Assembly (NCBI RefSeq): GCF_000002985.6
Contig: NC_003281.10
Span: 6,386,001 to 6,450,000, forward strand
From: Caenorhabditis elegans
Taxonomy: Eukaryota > Nematoda > Chromadorea > Rhabditida > Rhabditidae
Direction: 5' to 3'
DNA length: 64,000 nucleotides
This document shows positions 1 to 10,720 of the stretch, one piece after another; within the stretch, counting starts at the first letter, position 1, and every line of letters starts with the position of its first letter. A program made the position numbers and the translations under genes. The notes under the pieces were generated by a model. The model saw nothing but the letters and a program-made list of their open reading frames with translations. It ran no database searches and was not told the DNA's origin.

Positions 1-77
1 CAACGAAAAAGAGTTTTCTTATTGATCCATGTGTTAGTTTAACCTAAACTTGTAGTGTAATGAAATTTAAATTTTAG

Positions 78-3000
78 ACTGATCTAGAAACTGGCGAGCT
101 GATGCTTAAGAAATATGCTCTTCCACTTTTGGAATCAATTGTTGAAGAAGTGAAATGGCTCGCCGAGCAGTCCAACTATCCAATTCCTGGTTCCAAAGTC
201 AATGGTAAAGTCACCAAAGAATTAGATGATCTGACGCTAGTGGAATTCGAGCACAATGGAAAGAAGATTGCTGGTATTTTACCAAAGATGGTTGATGATA
301 AGAAGACAACTGAGAAAACCAAGAAGAAGAAAGCAACAAAATCATTTATCGTAGTCGATATCAACCATTCCACTAATGAAGTCGTTCTGGCCACTCCATC
401 TACTGAACAATCAAGAATCGTTGCAATACGTCGTGATTACTTGTGCGCAGTTTCACCAGACGGTCTGATTTATTTACCAACAAGACTTCATCCAAATCAT
501 CTTCCAACTTCTGATTCAAAAGTTAAACTTCATACTGTTATCGATCTCAATGATCAGAAGTCAGTTGGAGAAGGAGTTTTCGTGGCTACACGTGGTGGTG
601 GAGATGTGGACGATGTAGCAAGAACAACATTGATCAATAAAGAGTTTGTGGGAGACGAAAAGAAAAAGAAGCAGACAGCTGAAGGATCTGATGGCGCAGT
701 GTCAACCAGCACAAAAAGCGTCAAAAATTTCGGAGTCTACAGTGGTGTAGTTATTGGAACCGCCAATCTAGAAGAGAATCGAAAAAGAAACTCATTGTTT
801 GCTGATATTCGTCTTCCTGGGGATAATATTGGACGACTTCATGTCTCTGAACTTCCTCCAAGTCTTCTGAAAGCTGAGAATCCACTTGATGAATTTGTTA
901 AAAGGAACGTGCGAAAAGCTGTTATCGTCCGTATTATTGGATTTATCAAGAGTTCTAAGGGACCAAGAATCGCAGAATTGACTATGATCCCATCAAAAAT
1001 TCAAGCTGGAAAGGTTCGTGCATCCAATCTCTCGTATAAATCCAACTACAAAATCGGAGACGTCGTCAAATGTTTCGGGGCTAACACAATGACTGAAAAA
1101 CAGGAATTAAAAGTTGAAGTCAATCCAGTTTGGACTGGAACCATCTCTCGTGAGAATCTGTCTGATGATCTGAAAGTAACTGCTGCTGATGGAGGAATCG
1201 TTGACTTGGCTCTCAAAAAAGGAGAAATGCGCGAAGCAAAGATCACGGCTGTTGACAGAAAGAATATGTCATTAAAGTTGACTCTTGATACTGCTGAAGA
1301 AGCATTCGAAATTGGAGCATCTGTAACAGGACGTGTCTTCTTTGTTAGTAAAACCTACATCCGATTGAAGCTTTCATCTGGACAACAAGCTGTTCTAACA
1401 CCAACTGCTATCACGGATAAATATGAAACCATTGAGAAAATCACAGAGAACCAGTTGACAGATGGAAAACTTGTTGATGTTGTCTGCGCAAAATTACAAG
1501 AAAAACCACGAAGATATTTCGTTGTGCTCAAAAATCGGTTTAACTCTAAATCTACGGATGCAAAAAGACAATTGTTATTAGATAGCAAACTCATGAAGGA
1601 AGGTGATCAGTATGATGGAATCGTTGAAAACGCCTCGAAAGGATCGTTATTCATTGAACTTGGACCTGGAGTTTCCGGACGAATCCCAGTGAATGAGGAG
1701 AATCAAGATCTGTAAGTTTTTTTTCGTTCAGACAGAAAATTCGGAAAACATTTGATTTTCAGATTGGAAATCGGAACGAACAGTGTTATCCGTGTGACCG
1801 TCGTTAAAGTTGCAAAGAATGAAATCACATTGAAGCTCGACGACATTCTCATTAGAAAATGGACAGTGAAGCCGGATAGAAAACGGACGTCATCAAAAAG
1901 TGAAGGAGTTCCATCCAAAGTCGCCTTATTGGAAGAGGAAAGATCAAAGGAGACTGTTGAAGCTGAAGATCCTGGATTTGATTGGTCGAATAAGGGGTTT
2001 AGAAATGAAGACTTGGCTGCTGTTGGAAAATTGACATTGAAGGATGCTGAAGAAGAGAGTGAGGAAGAAGAAGAAGAGGACGAAGAAGAAGTCGAGGATG
2101 AAGAAGTCGATGAGGATGCTTCGGATGAAGAAGAAGAAGTAGATGGTGAAGAAGATGAGTCGGATGATGAAGAGAATATAGAACTAATTGAAAAATCAGA
2201 AGAAGATCATTCAAGGCTTGTACGCAGTGATCCAAACTCTGCAATCAATTGGATCGAATACATGAGTCACTTTATTGAAAAATCCGACTTGGCGGCTGCC
2301 AGAAAAACTGCAGAAGAAGCTCTTGGAGCTATCAATCCAACGTATGTGATTTTTAAAATATATAATATTTATAATAATTTACTTTGTTTTCAGTGAATCT
2401 GATGAACTCCTGAAGATTTGGACTGCGTATCTCAACATGGAGGTTGCCTACGGAGATGCCGCTACTGTTCAAAAAGTTTTCGAGCGTGCCTGCAAAAACG
2501 CCAACGCTTACACTGTTCATAAGACCCTTTCAAAAATCTATCAAAAGTTCGAAAAAAATGCCGAAGCTACTCAGATCTTGGAGCAGATGGTTAAGAAGTT
2601 CCGTGCAAATCAGCTCGAAGTTTGGACTCTGCTCGCCGAGCACTTGATGACACAAAACGACCAAAAAGCGGCGAGGGAGCTTCTCCCCAGGGCATTGAAA
2701 AGTGCGCCAAAGGCCCAACAGCGTGAGTCGTGTTTCCGGAGCTATTTTCGAAACATTAGCATTTTTATTGTATTTTTTGTTGCGTTTCTTAGTGTTCAAA
2801 AATATTTTAAGACTAAAAAAGCTAAGTTTAATGTTTCAGACGTCCAACTCATTTCAAAGTTTGCCCAACTCGAATTCAAGCACGGTGATGCTGAACGTGG
2901 AAGAACTCTTCTCGAAGGACTTGTCACTGCTCATCCAAAGAAAACCGATCTTTGGTTGGTGTACGCTGAAGCTGTTCTGAAACATCTTGGAATTGAACAT

Positions 3001-3186
3001 GCACGAAAAGTTCTTGAAAGAGCCTGCAATCTTGGATTCTCGATCCATAAAATGAGACCTTTATACAAGAAATGGTTGGAGATGGAGAGCAAGCATGGTG
3101 ATGCTGCCGCAGTTGAGCTTGTAAAAGCAAAAGCTGAAAAGTTCCTGCAAGCTGTTGCTGATAATGTATTAGAAGAGGATAACTAG
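78..3186 (+). CDS. let-716: Rrp5/PDCD11-type pre-rRNA processing protein, 3' part (gene begins left of the window)
   Basis: Exons 78-1711, 1763-2341, 2394-2722 and 2840-3186 join in phase and give 962 residues to a TAG stop. The first visible exon opens behind a TTTTAG acceptor, so the N-terminal part lies outside the window. The 78-1711 exon holds several S1-type RNA-binding repeats, seen as recurring blocks such as YKIGDVVKCFG, FEIGASVTGRVFFVSK and EGDQYDGIVENASKGSLF. A strongly acidic Glu/Asp run follows at about 2041-2190. The last exons encode HAT/TPR-like helical repeats (for example EHARKVLERACNLGF). S1 repeats, then an acidic linker, then HAT repeats is the Rrp5 architecture; Rrp5 acts in the nucleolus in both 18S and 5.8S/25S rRNA processing. 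The identity as let-716 (C16A3.3) rests on this plus remembered gene order. Confidence 0.93.
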
Positions 3187-3391
3187 TTAAATCCTCACAT
3201 TGTTATAATTTCGTTTATTTTTTCTTGTTTTTCACCAGTTTCTATTTTTCCTTTCTTAAAATTTTATAGTTTTTGTTCTGTTTTGTTGTCACCTTTTATC
3301 CCTCTTTGTTATACCCCAATTTGTTTCCCAATTGTTATGGAATTCGTTAAAGTCATTGAAACTATTTGTTACAATGGTTTTCAGATAAATC

Positions 3392-3397
3392 AATAAA
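3392..3397 (+). terminator. Poly(A) signal of let-716
   Basis: A canonical AATAAA lies 206 bases past the TAG stop, at a normal nematode 3' UTR distance. Confidence 0.7.
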
Positions 3398-3482
3398 ACT
3401 GAAAATTTAAGACTAATGCTCTCGATGAGACTGTTTAAAATCAGATGAAAACATATTTGAAAATTATTCCTTAGAACAGAAT

Positions 3483-3769
3483 CGTGTGCGCCTTTAAAGA
3501 GTACTGTAGTTTCAAACTTTTGTTTTGTCAAACCGGCATAGTTTTTGATTTAAAAAATACATGTTTCATTAAATTATTAAAAAATCTCAAACAAAAATAT
3601 AAACATAAATTTTGAAAAGTCGTGAGAAAATCTATGAAAAAATAAATGAAAATTCGGGAAAAACGAGTTTTGAACGTTACAGTAATCTTTATGTGCACAT
3701 ACCTTTTCTCATTTAACGAAATTTGTCGTGTCGAGACCGGGCACCGTATTTTTGGCGCGAAATTCTGCG
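3483..3769. repeat. Dispersed palindromic repeat, copy 1
   Basis: It starts with GTGTGCGCCTTTAAAGAGTAC and ends with a TCGAGACCGGGCACCGT / TTTTTGGCGCGAA block. The same two blocks occur near 58057-58390 and 61063-61372. The internal CGCC(T)TTAAAGAGTAC and its reverse face each other, as in a fold-back element, but the outer left arm seen in copy 2 is missing here. Confidence 0.7.
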
Positions 3770-3832
3770 TCTGGATCATAATCTTGACATTACAGTGTAA
3801 CACGACAAACGTTCTTTCATTTATATTTCCAG

Positions 3833-4649
3833 ATGTCCGAAGCTGAAACGGGGGAACCTAATGGATTCAGAAGTTGTTACGACAAACTTCGGAAAGCTGT
3901 TGGAAACATCCCAATGGATGCATCAAAATCCACAAAACTTCACAATTTGTCAAGTAGGAAGATTTCAGAGATTCTGCCAAATCTCTACTTATCCGGGAGA
4001 ACTGTGTCTCAGAACAGCGAACTTTTGAAGGAGAAAAATATTACGGTAAATATATTTTTTTAATGAAAAAAGTGTAACAATTAAAGTAATATGCTTCCAG
4101 ACAGTGATCAATGTATCAGATCGGGAAGTTGTTAACTACAAGAATAATCAAAAGTTCATCAAAAACTACCGATTCTATGCAATGTCCGACACAGCAAGTG
4201 CGAAGTTTGATGGAATTATTGAAGAAGCAGTTCGAATAATTCACGATTCAAGATCTAAAGAAGGTAGGATACATTTTATCTTCAAATGTATATTTCCCCA
4301 AATTCCAGAAGGTGTTCTCGTTCATTGCTTCCTCGGTGTCTCCAGAAGTGCAACTTTAGTCGCATTCTACCTGATATCAGCTCTCTCCATCAACTGGCGG
4401 GACGCAGTTGACTTCATTCATCATAGAAGATTCTCTGCAAACCCGAATTTTGGATTTTTACATCAGTTGAAAGTCTACTCAACAACGGTAGGGAAAATTG
4501 AATGATAATTGGAAATTTCTATAAAAATGGATTTTCAGAAAGCTAAAGAATTTCGAAATCAACTAATCAGCGAACGATGTCTCAGAATGCGAGAATCTGA
4601 TAAGGATATTATCAAAAAGTATTTACCACTTGCAGTGTTTGAGCTTTGA
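3833..4649 (+). CDS. C16A3.2: Dual-specificity protein phosphatase, 221 aa
   Basis: Exons 3833-4045, 4101-4263, 4309-4487 and 4539-4649 join in phase to a TGA stop. The ATG directly follows a TTTCCAG acceptor, so it is probably the trans-spliced first exon. The third exon holds the P-loop HCFLGVSRS, which fits the cysteine-phosphatase signature HCxxGxSRS with the nucleophilic Cys and the phosphate-binding Arg. A segment SEILPNLYLSG upstream matches the usual N-terminal start of DSP domains, and the length fits a single-domain atypical DSP. I see no MAP-kinase docking domain. The substrate is unknown. It lies between let-716 and smrc-1 on the same strand. Confidence 0.88.
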
Positions 4650-4940
4650 ATTTCTTCTAATTCTTCATTCCCATATTTGTATTTTATTGCTTCTTTACCT
4701 ACAAATGTACAATACAACGACCTCTGATCTTTGGTGCTTTCTTCCATTTTCCCTGATCTTCATGTACAATTCTTCTTGCCATTTCCTTGTACTTATTGCC
4801 ACTTTCAAAGTTTAATAATTAATTAAAGTTTTTTTTTTTGCTTTCTTCTCTTCTACGAGTGATTCTATCAGAGTTGTGTGTTTCTATGTTGTGACTTATC
4901 TTGAGTTTGCTGTGATTTGTTTCTAACTTTTAAGTTGATA

Positions 4941-4948
4941 TTCAGAAT
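4941..4948 (+). promoter_or_regulatory. Trans-splice acceptor before smrc-1
   Basis: TTCAG ends at 4945, three bases before the ATG at 4949. Only 299 bases separate the C16A3.2 stop from this ATG, and the gap contains a long T-run and TTATCTT, as is usual upstream of SL2 acceptors in worm operons. Operon membership is inferred. Confidence 0.6.
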
Positions 4949-7675
4949 ATGGTGCTCACTGATGAGCAACGACAGGCGATTGCCAAGAAACGAGAAGAGG
5001 CGATCAGGCGAGCTGCAGCATACAGGGAAAGAGAAATGGTAGTTTTTGGATTGTCAGGGTTTTTTGAAGCTACAGTATCCGCGACTATTTCACCATTTTT
5101 TCAAATTTTTTTCTACTCGGATTTTCATTCCTTTTATTAAAGAAACATACTGGATTATCATCACGTACACGCTAAACTTCATGTGAAAATACATAGAAAA
5201 AGTATAGTATTACGTGTTTATCCACAGATAATAAACACGTAATACCGTAATCGCGGTTACTGTAGCTGTAAAAGTACATTCATGGCAGACACACCCTTTC
5301 GCAATCAAGTAATAACTCAATTAATTCACATCATGTTTAATCTACAAATATGCCCTTTTCAAATGTAAATTATATTTTTAATACTGAAATTTATTAATTT
5401 CAGCAGGCTGCCGCCAACGCCACAGCTTCCACGTCATCTGCTGCACCACCAGCTCCTCCTAAACCAGTTATTCCCGTTATGTTCTCACAAAATCGACAGG
5501 TTTTTAAAAAATGAGTTTTGAATTGACAAAAAGTTTAGAATTTCCAGCCAATGAAGCCGACTATGAACAATAGCACAAAACAATCGACTATAAACAACTA
5601 CATCAAACAAGTTCAGAAGCCAGAACCGACAAGTTTGATTAAACCGACGATTGGGGTGAAACTCAAGTTGGATATTGGTGATAGAATTAAGGTAATAAAA
5701 TTTAAAAATTTGTAGTTTAACATATATTTAACATATATAAACATATATTTTAAGATTGAATTCTATCCATTTCATTCGGCAGTAATCGATCTCATCAAAC
5801 AAGTTCCAAGTCGAAATTACGATCCCGCTAAGAGATCCTGGACAGTAGCTTCTTCCGATCACATCACCATCAGTAATATTTTAAAGAATGCAACAGCAGT
5901 GAAGGTGGAACTCGAACCTCTTCCTCAGAATATTATAGGATTAACGAACTTCAAACCAAAAGCAGCGCCTAGTGATTTGAATACAGTTATGGATCCATCA
6001 CTTATCGAAAGACTCTTTCCTTATCAGAAGGAAGGTGTGATATTTGCATTGGAAAGAGATGGAAGGATCCTATTAGCTGATGAAATGGGATTAGGAAAGT
6101 CGGTTCAAGCATTGACAATTGCAAGATACTACAAGTATGATCCGATGATAGTTTAATCTCTTAAGATCGTAATAAATAATTTCAGAGCCGACTGGCCTCT
6201 CCTCATTGTGTGTCCAGCCTCTGTCAAAGGTGCCTGGAAGAAGCAGCTCAACACTTTCTTCCCAATAATTCATCGAATTTTCATCGTCGACAAATCCTCC
6301 GATCCTTTGCCAGATGTTTGTACTTCCAACACAGTCGCGATTATGAGCTACGAGCAAATGGTTTTGAAACATGATATACTTAAAAAGGAAAAGTATAGAA
6401 CAATTATTTTCGATGAATCTCACATGCTGAAAGACGGAAAAGCACGACGAACGAAGGTGGCAACTGATCTTTCAAAAGTGGCACTTCATGTGATCCTACT
6501 CTCTGGAACTCCTGCATTATCACGTCCGTCCGAGTTATTCACACAGATCAGATTGATCGATCACAAGTTATTCACCAATTTTCATGAATTTGCGATACGA
6601 TATTGTGACGGAAAACAAGGAAGATTTTGCTTTGAGGTACTGTGGATCGTTTTTTTTAAATTTAAATAACTATCTTTTTAAGGCAAAAGGATGTACAAAC
6701 AGCGAAGAGCTCGCCGCAATCATGTTTAAAAGATTGATGATCAGACGTCTAAAGGCTGATGTCTTGAAAGATCTTCCTGAAAAACGTCGTGAAGTTGTCT
6801 ATGTGTCAGGACCTACAATTGATGCTAGAATGGATGATTTGCAGAAGGCTCGGGCTGATTACGAAAAAGTCAATTCAATGGTAATTTTCAATATTTTAAA
6901 ATATTGTTTTAAAAAATTGCTTCAGGAGCGAAAACATGAGTCTCTTCTCGAGTTCTACAGTCTTACTGGTATTGTCAAAGCTGCTGCAGTCTGTGAGCAC
7001 ATTCTCGAAAACTACTTCTATCCAGATGCTCCACCACGGAAAGTGCTCATCTTCGCACATCATCAAATCGTTCTTGACACTATTCAAGTGGAAGTGAACA
7101 AACGAAAACTTGGATCAATTCGAATCGATGGAAAGACTCCATCACATCGAAGAACGGCTCTTTGTGACTCATTCCAGACTGATGATAACATTCGTGTCGC
7201 GGTTCTTTCGATCACTGCAGCAGGTGTTGGAATCACTTTGACCGCCGCATCGGTCGTCGTGTTCGCTGAAATTCACTTCAATCCAGGATACCTCGTGCAG
7301 GCCGAGGATCGGGCTCATCGAGTCGGACAGAAGGATAGTGTCTTCGTGCAATATTTGATCGCAAAGAAAACTGCTGATGATGTCATGTGGAATATGGTTC
7401 AGCAGAAATTAGATGTGTTGGGACAGGTAGTGCAATTAATTGTCTATATATTTTTTTGCGTCTAATTTCAGGTCAGCCTGTCAAGTGACACATTCCGTAC
7501 TGCTGACAAAATGCATCTCCGTTTCAATGATGCCGCGCAGCCTGGCATCGCAGAATATCTCAAAAAGACTCCAGATACAACGATTGATGAATGGGAAGAT
7601 CCTGTAGAGGAAAAAGAGGATGATGACTTGGAAATCATCTGTGATTCTCCAGCTCCTAAACGTATCAAAAATTGA
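4949..7675 (+). CDS. smrc-1: SMARCAL1/HARP-type annealing helicase (SNF2 family), 687 aa
   Basis: Eight exons join in phase: 4949-5038, 5404-5499, 5548-5691, 5755-6134, 6186-6636, 6683-6880, 6926-7426, 7472-7675. The N-terminus LTDEQRQAIAKKREEAIRRA resembles the RPA-binding motif of vertebrate SMARCAL1. A single HARP-like domain follows (KLDIGDRIKIEFYPFHSAV to WTVASSDHITI); vertebrate proteins have two. The SNF2 motor shows motif I (ADEMGLGKSVQ), motif II (FDESH), motif III (LLSGTP) and the C-terminal lobe ending QAEDRAHRVGQ. The family rewinds RPA-coated single strands and remodels stalled replication forks in the nucleus. An acidic tail with PAPKRIKN resembles a nuclear localisation signal. 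I recall this gene as C16A3.1/smrc-1. Confidence 0.93.
5207..5245. repeat. Perfect 15 bp hairpin in smrc-1 intron 1
   Basis: GTATTACGTGTTTAT at 5207-5221 is the exact reverse complement of ATAAACACGTAATAC at 5231-5245, with a 9-base loop. It lies inside the 365 bp first intron. Just downstream is CGCGGTTACTGTAG, a short string common in C. elegans palindromic repeats. Confidence 0.75.
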
Positions 7676-8384
7676 ATATCAGCTCTTTATCCAGGATTCA
7701 GACACATTTGTGAAATTCCATGTTTCCAATGATTTCATATTTTACGCTCTCATTTTATAAATCTCAATTTAACTTCTTTTTACGGTTCACAGTGTATTAT
7801 TCAATATCTCAACTTGTTTTTATATAAAAATTATTTCTTTAAATTGTACAAAGTGTGTGGCACGATTTTCGGCATACTAGAGCAGATATGACACATTGAG
7901 CGGGAAATGATCCGAGGCGACGTCGGAATAATTGGAGTAAATATAGAATAAATATTATAAATAGAAACAACTAATAATTTAGAAATGAGGCAGAATTGTA
8001 GAGGAACATCTCCGAAGAGAAGATAATTCTGAATTTCTACCAACACCTTTGCTTCTTTTAAATTGAATTATTCGGTTGGTGGAGACAGGTACCTTATCAG
8101 GATAATATAGAGATAAGAGATGCTTGAGAGAAAATAAGACTTAAAAAAAACATGGAGACCTGTTCCGTCGATGGTGTTCCAATTCTCTCAACGATAAGAT
8201 TAAACTTTTGAACTATTTTTGCAAAGATAGAAATCAAAAACCATGAAGCTTTATTAGAGCTCAAAATTTGCGATACGCAAAAAAAGAAAATGTCATCGAA
8301 TGCTATAAAAATTACCAGCATCTGGATCGTGAGAACAATACGGGACGAGTACGAGACATTATTATGCAAAATCCCAGAAAAAAT
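7676..8384. other. Convergent 3' flanks of smrc-1 and oatr-1
   Basis: This holds the 3' UTRs of two convergent genes. The minus-strand AATAAA at 8250-8255 fits the end of oatr-1. I see no coding exon. Confidence 0.7.
8250..8255 (-). terminator. Poly(A) signal of oatr-1
   Basis: The plus strand reads TTTATT, so the minus strand has AATAAA about 130 bases past the oatr-1 stop. Confidence 0.6.
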
Positions 8385-9934
8385 TTAGTTTTGCTTTGCA
8401 AAATCGGTGACTGTTTTGATGATGATATCGGCCGCCTGTTCGACTTGCTCCTTATTGATGCAGAGTGGTGGAGCGAATCGGATGATGTCTCCGTGGGTGT
8501 TCTTAGCAAGAAGTCCGTTCTCCTTCAGCTTTAAGCATACTTTCCAAGCATCGTATTCTGAAAATAGTGGGGATTAATTATATCTGTTACTGGAATATTA
8601 ACTTACTCTTATTAATGACAATTGCGCAGAAAAGTCCCTTTCCACGAACAGTTGATACAATATCTTTTGGAAGGGTTTTCAGTTTGGACATAAGGAGATC
8701 TCCCATAACAGCGGAATTTTCAACGAGCTTTTCTTCTTGGAGAATCTGAAATTTTTTCATTCATACATAACTTGGTCGCAGTTATAAAATTTACTTACCT
8801 CAAGGGCAGCAATGGCCACTTTACAGGCCAATGGATTTCCTCCATAAGTAGATCCGTGCTCTCCTGGCTTGATGTTCATCATAACATTATCGTCACAGAG
8901 CACTGCAGAAACTGGGTAGAATCCTCCAGAAAGCGCTTTTCCGAGTACAACAATATCTGGCCGGACGTTGTCGTGGTAGTGTGCGAGAAGTCTGAAATTT
9001 TAGTTTGTTTCAGATTTTGACAATATTAGGAATTAATTCTTACTTTCCAGATCGCCCGAGTCCACTTTGAACCTCGTCAGTGATGAAAAGAACATTGTAC
9101 TTCTTGCAAAGATCAGAAACACCCTTCAAGTATCCAGGATCTGGGAGCACGACTCCAGCTTCTCCTTGAATTGGCTCAACCATAAATGCAGCGACATTCT
9201 TGTCCTTGATAGCATCTTCAACAGCTTTCAGGTTGTTATATGGGACAGTTTTGAATCCCGGGACGAATGGTCCGAATCTTGCGAATGAATCTGGATCAGT
9301 GGATGCGGAAATAGCGGCGATCGAGCGTCCCCAGAAGTTGTTTTCAGCGAATACAACCTGCAATATAATTTTTTTCAAAATCTAATTGGAAAAACTAGAA
9401 TTTCAATACTTAATTTCAAGTCAAAATTTATAACTTACCACAGCCTCATTATCCTTGACACCCTTCACATCATAAGCCCATCGGCGAGCTAATTTTACTG
9501 CAGACTCGCAAGCTTCTACTCCAGTATTCATTGGAAGAACTTTATCATATTTGAACAATTTTGTGACGTATTCCTCGTACTCTCCAAGAACATTGTTGTA
9601 GAATGCCCGGGAGGTAAGCGTTAATGTGGAAGCTTGTTCTTGAACAACCTAAAAACTGGAAATTCAGTTAAATCTTTCCAATTCTTCGATCAACCTTGAG
9701 AAGTTTTGGATGGCAATGCCCTTGATTAACTGCAGAGTAGGCAGCAAGGAAATCGAAATATTTCTTTCCTTCAACATCCCACACAAAGCATCCTTCTCCT
9801 TTGGAAAGAGCTACTGGCAATGGTTTGTAGTTGTGACAACCGAACTTCTTCTCCCTATCGAAGATCTGCTGAGAGGTCAAGGATCGGGAGCCACGTGGCA
9901 GAGATGGAACGACACGACGGAGGGAGGACAACAT
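8385..9934 (-). CDS. oatr-1: Ornithine aminotransferase, mitochondrial, 422 aa
   Basis: Six exons in transcription order join in phase: 9695-9934, 9439-9648, 9044-9357, 8799-8991, 8607-8745, 8385-8557. The N-terminus [20 protein letters not shown] is basic and hydroxylated with no acidic residue, as expected of a mitochondrial presequence. The class III aminotransferase core shows [17 protein letters not shown], the PLP-binding aspartate region [15 protein letters not shown] and the Schiff-base lysine segment [16 protein letters not shown]. The enzyme converts ornithine and 2-oxoglutarate to glutamate semialdehyde and glutamate in the mitochondrial matrix. The length equals that of the family. 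Upstream DNA carries several TGATAA sites, which suggests intestinal GATA-factor control. I recall it as C16A3.10. Confidence 0.95.
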
Positions 9935-10720
9935 TCTGCAAGTAATGAAAGATTGATAAAGAAGTGATAAAGAAAAAGGGAGAAAGAATGATATAAGAGA
10001 ATCAAAATGAAAGTGGGAATGTGGGAAAGGCCATGGGAGGCGGAGCTGATAGAGAAGTTTGGTTAAAAAATAATAAGAATGGATGGCATGTAGCCGGGAC
10101 AGAAAAATTAGTGAATTTTCAAAATGAAGAACTATTATTAAATACCTGAATTTAAGAATTTCCTCGCAGGTTTATTGGAAATAATTCTACAGTTTCAAAA
10201 TTTTCCAACGTGATGCTCCGCTATTAAAATTTAATAAAATTGTTTTATCGCTTTTTAGGATCTAGTTTTTATAAATTTTATTAAATACAGAAAAGAAGGT
10301 TTAGAATAAGAAGTAAAATAATTGTAGCTTCTGTAGATAATGAAAATTCTCGAGCAAAGTTCTTTTTTAACTCCATGATAAAGGTTTTTGTCAGGAAAGA
10401 TGGTGACATTGAATTTGAAAATCAGTTTTTATGAACTGATAAGCAATAAAACAATTCTAGGAAACAAACAACTTTTGAAATATTTTTTTTCTGATAAGAA
10501 ACTGACCAGGTCGAGCACCATCGCCTACAAAATTCACAATTAAATAATCAAAGAATTCTGGTAATTTCAGTGGAATAAACAGGTTTCTGCCAATCTTATC
10601 ATTGATATTACAGACAGATATTTAGAGATAATAAGACAACCTTCAACTTTTAATGATTCTTCTAATCTCTTGCCCTTCTCCTCGTGGTTGATCTCTTATC
10701 GTGGCGTTGATTACACGTTT
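9935..10720. promoter_or_regulatory. oatr-1 upstream region with clustered GATA-type sites
   Basis: TGATAA occurs at 9954-9959 and 9965-9970, ACTGATAAG at 10435-10443, CTGATAAGA at 10491-10499 and the reverse TCTTATCA at 10594-10601. TGATAA(G) is the binding consensus of the worm intestinal GATA factors ELT-2/ELT-7. The assignment as the oatr-1 promoter is inferred from position. Confidence 0.5.

Larger units (their letters stand above)
3187..3832. other. let-716 3' UTR and spacer carrying a dispersed repeat
   Basis: The let-716 3' UTR has an AATAAA at 3392-3397. From about 3483 to 3769 there is a copy of a dispersed palindromic repeat (separate entry). The spacer ends in the acceptor TTTCCAG that abuts the next start codon at 3833. 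I see no coding sequence here. Confidence 0.8.

Noticed and set aside
1999-2244. His/Leu-rich frame opposite the let-716 acidic region
   Set aside because: It is the antisense shadow of the Glu/Asp codon run.
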